Shown here piece after piece: positions 5,452 to 9,501 of a stretch of DNA of 9,501 nucleotides. The notes under the pieces were generated by a model. That model was not told where the DNA came from and did no database searches. It worked only from the letters and a program-made list of their open reading frames with translations. Position 1 is the first letter of the stretch. Each line of letters begins with the position of its first letter. The position numbers were made by a program, and so were the translations under genes. The DNA comes from an uncultured Clostridia bacterium (GTDB lineage Bacteria > Bacillota > Clostridia > Christensenellales > Borkfalkiaceae): positions 1 through 9,501 of the forward strand of contig CANROI010000041.1 in the NCBI GenBank assembly GCA_947632165.1, given 5' to 3'.

Positions 5452-6150
5452 TCACTCTTTATAGATGAACCTGTGGCAATGTTCGCATTCGATCACATTC
5501 CCGCCCGAGAGCGCGCCCTGCTGGGCAATGGCGAAGTCCATTCCGCAGATGCAGCGGCCGTTGGTGAGCGGAGCGACGACGGGGAAGATGCGCTCCCGGC
5601 GCTTTACGTTGTAGCGGGCGAGGATCTCCGGCGGGATATTCGCGCCGATCTTCTCGAGGCGGTCGGAGATGGCCTTCACCTCCTCTGCACGCGCGCTTTT
5701 GACCTCTTTGAACTTCTCGCTGTACTCTTTGTACTGCTTTTGCATGGAGATCGTCTGCTTCTTCATGCGCTTGTACTCTTCGCAGGCGTTTTCGATGTCC
5801 GCGGTGAGCTTTGAAAGCTCCCCGCGCATCGTGCGCAGACGCTCGACGAGGGATTGCACACTCTTCTTGTAGAATGCGATGTCTCCCCCGCTCTCCACCA
5901 TCTCGTCGAGATCCGCATAGTCGGAGATCGTCTTGTTGATCTCCTCGAACTCCTCGGTCAGCTTTTCCGCGAGGGCCTTCAGTTCGCGGGCGCGCTTATC
6001 CTGCGCCTCGAGCTTTTCGCCCGCGGTCTCCATGAATTTTTTCGCCTGGATGAATTTCTTGCGTTCCTCGCTCGCCGCGATCTCCTGCTCGATCTTGCGC
6101 AGTTCCGCATCGACCGTCTGATATTCCAAAAGTTCCTTAGAAATCGGCAT
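5452..6150 (-). CDS. Coiled-coil protein with C-terminal C4-type zinc ribbon
   Basis: Member of the family of bacterial proteins made of a long helical hairpin and a C-terminal zinc ribbon (zf-RING_7 / CT398-like). The biochemical role is not established; nucleic-acid or protein-complex binding has been proposed for relatives. Residues 1-170 are charged heptad-like helix (long runs of E, K and L) and predict a coiled coil, broken near residue 88-92 (SGGDIAF). The ribbon has C200-x-C202 and C222-x2-C225 followed by HRFIY, the usual ending of the family. The first knuckle is C-x-C where C-x2-C is usual, one residue short. The length of 232 is typical. The start ATG has a clear AAGGAAGG at 6164-6157 with 6-base spacing. 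It lies 42 bases after the Nif3-like gene, a neighbour pairing common in Clostridia. Confidence 0.85.
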   Translation of the reverse strand: MPISKELLEYQTVDAELRKIEQEIAASEERKKFIQAKKFMETAGEKLEAQDKRARELKALAEKLTEEFEEINKTISDYADLDEMVESGGDIAFYKKSVQSLVERLRTMRGELSKLTADIENACEEYKRMKKQTISMQKQYKEYSEKFKEVKSARAEEVKAISDRLEKIGANIPPEILARYNVKRRERIFPVVAPLTNGRCICGMDFAIAQQGALSGGNVIECEHCHRFIYKE

Positions 6151-6192
6151 AATTAACCTTCCTTGAAATTTATTTCTCCCCTTCCCCGCGCC

Positions 6193-6966
6193 TTACAGGA
6201 ACCGTTCGTCCGTGAAAAATGCGCAGGGGAAGTTCAGCTTCTCCTTGATCCCGAGATAAAACCGCTCCATTCCGTACCGTTCCGCCGCATAATGCGTCAA
6301 AAACACGAGGTTGAGCCCCCGCTCCACCCCCTCGAGCACGAGGTGGTGCTTCGGATCGGAGGAGACGATCGTGTCCGCGCCGTGGGCGAGAGCGAAGGAG
6401 ATCGCCTCCGCGTCGAACCCGCCGCCGCAGAAGCTCGCGACCCGCCCGACCGGACGGGCCCCGTAGCAGATGACCCGCTCCGCCGAAAACGTCTCCTTCA
6501 CGCGGCAGACAAACGCCCCGAGGCTGCACGGCTCCACGTCGTACACCCTGCCGTAGCCGCCGCCCGCAGGCTCCTCCATCACGGCGAGCGGGCGCTTTCC
6601 GCCCAAGCCCGCCATGAGCGCCTCGTCGATGCCGCCCTGCGCGCAGTCGAGATTGAGATGGGCCGAGATCACGGAGATCCCCGCCCGCGCCGCCGAGAGG
6701 ACGTTGCGTCCCTCCTCTCCCGTGAGCGACTTGAGGGGCGAAAAGATCGCGGGATGGTGGGTGACGATGCAGTTCATCCCCAATTCCTTCGCGCGCCCGA
6801 TTGCCGCCGCGGAGAGATCGAGCGCAAACAGGGCGCCCGTGATCTCCTCCCCGCAGTCCACGAGGAGCCCGCTGTTGTCGTAGTGGCCGAACTTCCCGCA
6901 TTCCTCCTTCGAGAGCGAGAAGGGCGCAAGTCCGTCGATACATTTGTACAATTCTTCGGGGATCAT
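6193..6966 (-). CDS. Nif3-like dinuclear metal-centre protein
   Basis: Member of the widely conserved Nif3/YqfO/YbgI family, hexameric proteins with a two-metal site. Often labelled GTP cyclohydrolase I type 2, but the true function is unsettled. Metal ligands are visible: H70-H71 in THHPAIF, D107 in SAHLNLDCAQGGID, and H225/E229 in THYAAER. Other signatures are DNSGLLV (30-36), GGGFD (181-185) and SSDPKHH (202-208). At 257 residues it is the short form and lacks the inserted PII-like domain of the about 370-residue Bacillus YqfO. The start ATG is 4 bases after the trmK TAA, with GGAG at 7-base spacing. It lies in the rpoD-trmK-nif3 order also seen in Bacillus. The family call is secure; no reaction should be assumed from the name. 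Confidence 0.93.
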   Translation of the reverse strand: MIPEELYKCIDGLAPFSLSKEECGKFGHYDNSGLLVDCGEEITGALFALDLSAAAIGRAKELGMNCIVTHHPAIFSPLKSLTGEEGRNVLSAARAGISVISAHLNLDCAQGGIDEALMAGLGGKRPLAVMEEPAGGGYGRVYDVEPCSLGAFVCRVKETFSAERVICYGARPVGRVASFCGGGFDAEAISFALAHGADTIVSSDPKHHLVLEGVERGLNLVFLTHYAAERYGMERFYLGIKEKLNFPCAFFTDERFL

Positions 6967-6970
6967 GTTC

Positions 6971-7633
6971 TTACTCCGTATCCTCGAGTGCGTTCGTGAT
7001 TACCTCGAGGGTAAACAGCCGCGCGAGCACCTCGTCACGGCTCTTTTGTTGCAGGTCCGGCCGCGCGAGATATCCGCGCAGCTTCTTTTTCTCCTTGTTC
7101 ACCTTGCCGCAGAACGCCGCGGGACGGGTCAGAAGATTGTCCCTTCCGAAGGCGATCTCCCATTCGGTGTAGTCCGCGCCGCCCTCTCTTTCGCCCGCGA
7201 TGAGGTCGTAGAAATACCCCTTGCCGAAGGTATAGTCCGCCGTGATCGCGCAGCCCTTCTCCACGAGGTAGGCACGCACCTTCTCGCTGTTCTTCATCGG
7301 CTGCAGCACGAATTTTTCGGGAATGTATCCCTCCTCGAGGATGCGGACGATCTCCTCGCCGCCCAAGCCCGCGATGAGCACGCAACCGACGTCCCGCGGG
7401 AGCCCCTTCATGCCGTCCGCAAGCACGGGAACGCACCGCCCCGCCCGCACATGCTCTTTGAGGAGCTCCTCCGCTTTCGACAGGCTCCCCGCGCTGATGT
7501 CCGAGATGTAGACCTTTTCGCAGAGCCCGTTTTTGAGCGCAAACTGCGCCATATAGCCGTGGTCGCAGCCGATATCGGCGAGGCTCTGCACCTTCGGAAG
7601 ATGGGCGCAGATGGTCCTGATCCGGTCGGTCAT
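6971..7633 (-). CDS. trmK: tRNA (adenine(22)-N1)-methyltransferase TrmK
   Basis: SAM-dependent enzyme making m1A22 in the D-arm of bacterial tRNAs (YqfN in Bacillus subtilis). The 220-residue protein has the Rossmann-fold SAM motif ADIGCDHGY (19-27), an acidic strand end YISDIS (42-47), the family-typical IAGLGGEEIVRIL (87-99) and LQPMKNSEKVRAYL (110-123). A charged helical C-terminus from about residue 170 matches the coiled-coil domain of TrmK. The ATG lies one base after the rpoD TGA (TGATATG) and lacks a well-placed Shine-Dalgarno, so translation is probably coupled to the end of rpoD. Position between sigA and the Nif3 gene is the conserved context. Normal length, nothing broken. Confidence 0.94.
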   Translation of the reverse strand: MTDRIRTICAHLPKVQSLADIGCDHGYMAQFALKNGLCEKVYISDISAGSLSKAEELLKEHVRAGRCVPVLADGMKGLPRDVGCVLIAGLGGEEIVRILEEGYIPEKFVLQPMKNSEKVRAYLVEKGCAITADYTFGKGYFYDLIAGEREGGADYTEWEIAFGRDNLLTRPAAFCGKVNKEKKKLRGYLARPDLQQKSRDEVLARLFTLEVITNALEDTE

Positions 7634-7634
7634 A

Positions 7635-8690
7635 TCAGTCGAGGAAGTCCCTCAGCTTCTTGCTGCGGGAGGGATGGCGGAGTTTTCTCAAAGCCTTCGC
7701 CTCGATCTGGCGGATGCGCTCACGCGTGACGTTAAATTCCCTGCCGACCTCTTCGAGGGTGCGGGGCTTGCCGTCGTCGATGCCGTATCTGAGCCGCAGC
7801 ACCTTCTCCTCGCGGGGGGTGAGGGTATCGAGCACGCCCAAGAGCTGCTCCTTGAGCATGATGAAGGCGACCGAATCGCCGGGGGTCTGGGTCTTGTCGT
7901 CCTCGATGAAGTCGCCGAGGTGGGAATCCTCCTCCTCGCCGATGGGCGTCTCCAAAGAGACGGGATCCTGCGCGATCTTCTGGATCTCCCGCACGCGCGC
8001 GACGTCGATCTCCATCGCCTCCGCGATCTCCTCGGGCGTCGGCTCCCTGCCGTTCTCCTGCAAGAGCATGCGGGAAACGCGGGTAAGGCGGTTGATCGTC
8101 TCCACCATGTGCACGGGAATGCGGATCGTGCGCGCCTGATCGGCGATCGCACGGGTGATCGATTGGCGGATCCACCAGGTCGCATAGGTCGAGAATTTGA
8201 AGCCCTTCTGGTAGTCGAACTTCTCCACCGCCTTCATGAGCCCCAAATTTCCCTCCTGGATGAGGTCCAAGAAGAGCATTCCGCGGCCGACATAGCGCTT
8301 TGCGATCGAGACGACCAGCCTCAGATTCGCCTCGGAGAGCCGCTGTTTTGCCGCTTCGTCGCCCTCCTGCATCCTGCGCGCGAGCTCGATCTCCTCGTCG
8401 GTCGAAAGCAGCGGCACCCGTCCGATGTCCTTGAGGTACATCTTCACGGGGTCGTCGAGCCCGATGTCCGAGAGTGCCTGTTCAAAGAGTTCCTTGTCCC
8501 GCTCGTCCTCGTCGAAGATCTGCACGCCCATCTCGGGCAATGCCTTGTAGATCGTCTCGATCTGCGCGGGGCTCAGGTCGTACTTCTCCAAAAGGTCGCA
8601 AAGTGTGTTCGTGGAGACGCTCCCCTTCATTTTATAGGGCGCCGCGATCTCCTCGATGATTTCTCCAAGCCTTTGTTCCGTGATTTCCAT
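7635..8690 (-). CDS. rpoD: Primary RNA polymerase sigma factor (SigA/RpoD)
   Basis: Housekeeping sigma-70 factor directing RNA polymerase to TTGACA/TATAAT promoters, such as the one found here before rsmD. The 351 residues include a short acidic N-terminal region 1.1-like part (about 1-75), region 1.2 with DDPVKMYLKDIGRVPLL (79-95), region 2 (about 118-190) with NLRLVVSIAKRY, FLDLIQEGNLGLMKAVEKFD and the -10-recognising STYATWWIRQSITRAI, region 3 (about 195-275), and region 4 with the helix-turn-helix TLEEVGREFNVTRERIRQIE (311-330) for -35 contact. The long non-conserved insert of E. coli RpoD is absent, as usual in Bacillota. It starts 24 bases after dnaG; AAGGG at 8704-8700 (9-base spacing) is the likely Shine-Dalgarno. 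No terminator separates it from dnaG or trmK. Confidence 0.98.
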   Translation of the reverse strand: MEITEQRLGEIIEEIAAPYKMKGSVSTNTLCDLLEKYDLSPAQIETIYKALPEMGVQIFDEDERDKELFEQALSDIGLDDPVKMYLKDIGRVPLLSTDEEIELARRMQEGDEAAKQRLSEANLRLVVSIAKRYVGRGMLFLDLIQEGNLGLMKAVEKFDYQKGFKFSTYATWWIRQSITRAIADQARTIRIPVHMVETINRLTRVSRMLLQENGREPTPEEIAEAMEIDVARVREIQKIAQDPVSLETPIGEEEDSHLGDFIEDDKTQTPGDSVAFIMLKEQLLGVLDTLTPREEKVLRLRYGIDDGKPRTLEEVGREFNVTRERIRQIEAKALRKLRHPSRSKKLRDFLD

Positions 8691-8692
8691 AA

Positions 8693-8728
8693 CCTTGATC
8701 CCTTGATTCGTTTTTTATATTCCTTGAT
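8693..8728 (-). repeat. Three copies of ATCAAGG at the dnaG-rpoD junction
   Basis: The heptamer CCTTGAT (ATCAAGG on the coding strand) occurs at 8693-8699, 8701-8707 and 8722-8728. The first two are spaced 8 bases apart, the third 21 bases on and inside the last dnaG codons. The middle copy contributes to the rpoD Shine-Dalgarno (AAGGG); the copy nearest rpoD ends two bases from its ATG. The block is A+T-rich compared with its surroundings. The repeats are seen directly; any function is unknown. Confidence 0.55.
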
Positions 8729-9501
8729 TGAGTTTCTTCATGAGTTCTTTGAGGCTCGTGAGCAGTTCCGCGCGCTCTTCGGAGGTCTTTGCCTCCTCCA
8801 CCGCCTCGGTACAGATCGCGATGCGCTCCTTCAGGGCGCGCTTTTTAAGCGCCGCGACGCAATCCGAAAAATATTTTTCCGCGCGCTCGCCGTCCAGCCC
8901 GCCGTCCCCGAGCCCGATGAGCTCGTCGATCTCCGGCCTCGAACCGAACAGATCGAACAGCCCGCCGGGGCTGACCCGCCCGCGTTCGCGCGCTTCCATC
9001 ACGTATTCGGCGACCTTTTCGAAGACCTCGTCGCGGAAGTCGAACGCGAAGAGATCACACGCTTCGGCATAGGGCTTGTTGAAGAGGCATGCCGCCAGAA
9101 CGAACCGCTCCGCCTTGCGCTCCCTGTCCCCCTCGTCCCGTTTGGAGACGGGATCGGGCGCGGGCGGCGGCGCGACGGAAGGCGTGCTCTCGAGATCGCG
9201 CTGGAGCGCGGTCAGGCTCACGTCTGCCGCGGCCGAGATCCGCCTTAAGAGCTCCTCGCGCTCCGTCTCGCTCTCCGCCTCCCGGACAATGGAGAGCGCC
9301 TCGCGCACGAAATCCCGCTTTTCATCCGACTTAAGGTCGTATTTCCGCGCCGCGGCATGGATGCGGAAGTCGATGAGCGGCATGGACGAATCGAGGCACT
9401 TCCGGTACCCTTCCGCGCCCTGCGTGCGGATGACGTCGTCCGGATCGAGCCCCTCGGGAAGGGGGACGACGCGCACCTTGAGCCCCTCCGACTTCATGAT
9501 C
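8715..9501 (-). CDS. dnaG: DNA primase, C-terminal part (5' end outside window)
   Basis: DnaG makes the RNA primers for replication and binds the replicative helicase through its C-terminus. Only about 261 residues are present. The frame is open to the right edge (codon I precedes the first ATG at 9497), and the sequence begins in the end of the TOPRIM domain with GLKVRVVPLPEGLDPDDVI, whose DPDD is a typical DnaG feature. The ATG at 9497 is therefore internal; the zinc-binding and RNA-polymerase core lie outside. Next come the PLIDFRIHAAARKYDL helical segment, a proline-rich linker (SVAPPPAPDP, about 106-115) and a helical C-terminal helicase-binding domain ending KKLNQGI. Followed by rpoD in the classic primase-sigma order. 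Confidence 0.95.
   Translation of the reverse strand, partial: IMKSEGLKVRVVPLPEGLDPDDVIRTQGAEGYRKCLDSSMPLIDFRIHAAARKYDLKSDEKRDFVREALSIVREAESETEREELLRRISAAADVSLTALQRDLESTPSVAPPPAPDPVSKRDEGDRERKAERFVLAACLFNKPYAEACDLFAFDFRDEVFEKVAEYVMEARERGRVSPGGLFDLFGSRPEIDELIGLGDGGLDGERAEKYFSDCVAALKKRALKERIAICTEAVEEAKTSEERAELLTSLKELMKKLNQGI

Noticed and set aside
5458..5463. TATAAA at the end of the zinc-ribbon gene as an alr promoter
   Set aside because: It encodes the conserved Y-K residues of the protein end, and the best -35 (CGAACA at 16 bases) matches only 3 of 6 positions.
6165..6176. Small inverted repeat GAAAT-TT-ATTTC between the Nif3-like and zinc-ribbon genes
   Set aside because: Five A+T-rich pairs with a 2-base loop is too weak for a terminator or regulatory hairpin; the adjacent AAGGAAGG is simply the ribosome-binding site.
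6170..6943. Second long minus-strand frame overlapping the Nif3-like gene
   Set aside because: Its product is a glycine/arginine-rich shadow; the other frame carries all Nif3 metal ligands and motifs.
8714..8719. TATAAA-like -10 element just before rpoD on the minus strand
   Set aside because: No acceptable -35 at 16-18 bases, and it lies in the dnaG stop region where A+T-rich sequence alone explains it.
7611..9248. Open frame of 545 codons on the plus strand, antisense to rpoD and dnaG
   Set aside because: It mirrors two highly conserved genes, has no recognisable domain and is rich in R, D, H and L as expected from the complement of G+C-rich coding sequence. Shadow frame.
1..9501. Mobile elements, CRISPR arrays, tRNA or rRNA genes, defence or toxin-antitoxin modules
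   Set aside because: Looked for on both strands and none seen; essentially all sequence is accounted for by recognised housekeeping genes.

Overview
The window is a compact, G+C-rich stretch of housekeeping chromosome, most likely from a Clostridia-type member of the Bacillota. I base this on the run dnaG - rpoD/sigA - trmK - Nif3-family gene - coiled-coil zinc-ribbon gene, which is a recognised Firmicutes/Clostridia arrangement, on a short (351-residue) SigA-type sigma factor, and on a YlbJ-type sporulation membrane protein. I see no phage, transposon, CRISPR, tRNA or rRNA sequence, and base composition looks uniform.

Layout. Eleven genes lie on the minus strand and read from the right edge leftwards: dnaG (3' part only), rpoD, trmK, a Nif3-like metal protein, a zinc-ribbon coiled-coil protein, alr, fthC (5-formyltetrahydrofolate cyclo-ligase), rsmD, coaD, aroF (DAHP synthase) and pheA (prephenate dehydratase). 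One plus-strand gene, ylbJ, enters from the left edge and converges on pheA with 7 bases between the stop codons. Genes are packed tightly: there are 4-base ATGA overlaps at rsmD/coaD and aroF/pheA, coaD and aroF abut, and the largest gaps are 44 bases (before alr) and 42 bases (before the zinc-ribbon gene). No gene-free stretch reaches 300 bases.

How the genes fit together. The right half is the macromolecular-synthesis type cluster: primase, primary sigma factor and a tRNA methyltransferase, followed by Nif3 and the zinc-ribbon protein. The middle supplies D-alanine (alr), recycles folate (fthC), modifies 16S rRNA (rsmD) and makes coenzyme A (coaD). The left end of the minus-strand block holds the first step of the shikimate pathway (aroF) and the phenylalanine-committing step (pheA). 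A consensus sigma-A promoter (TTGACA, 18 bases, TATAAT) lies inside the 3' end of fthC. It is placed so that transcription should begin at the A of the rsmD ATG, so rsmD-coaD-aroF-pheA looks like a separately driven transcription unit with a leaderless first message.

No undescribed multi-gene system is visible. The points most worth a second look are the leaderless rsmD promoter, the missing canonical start codon of fthC (an ACG sits where ATG is expected, behind a good Shine-Dalgarno), a stem-loop that buries the alr start codon, a shortened alanine racemase C-terminal domain, and the rearranged rsmD-coaD-ylbJ neighbourhood.
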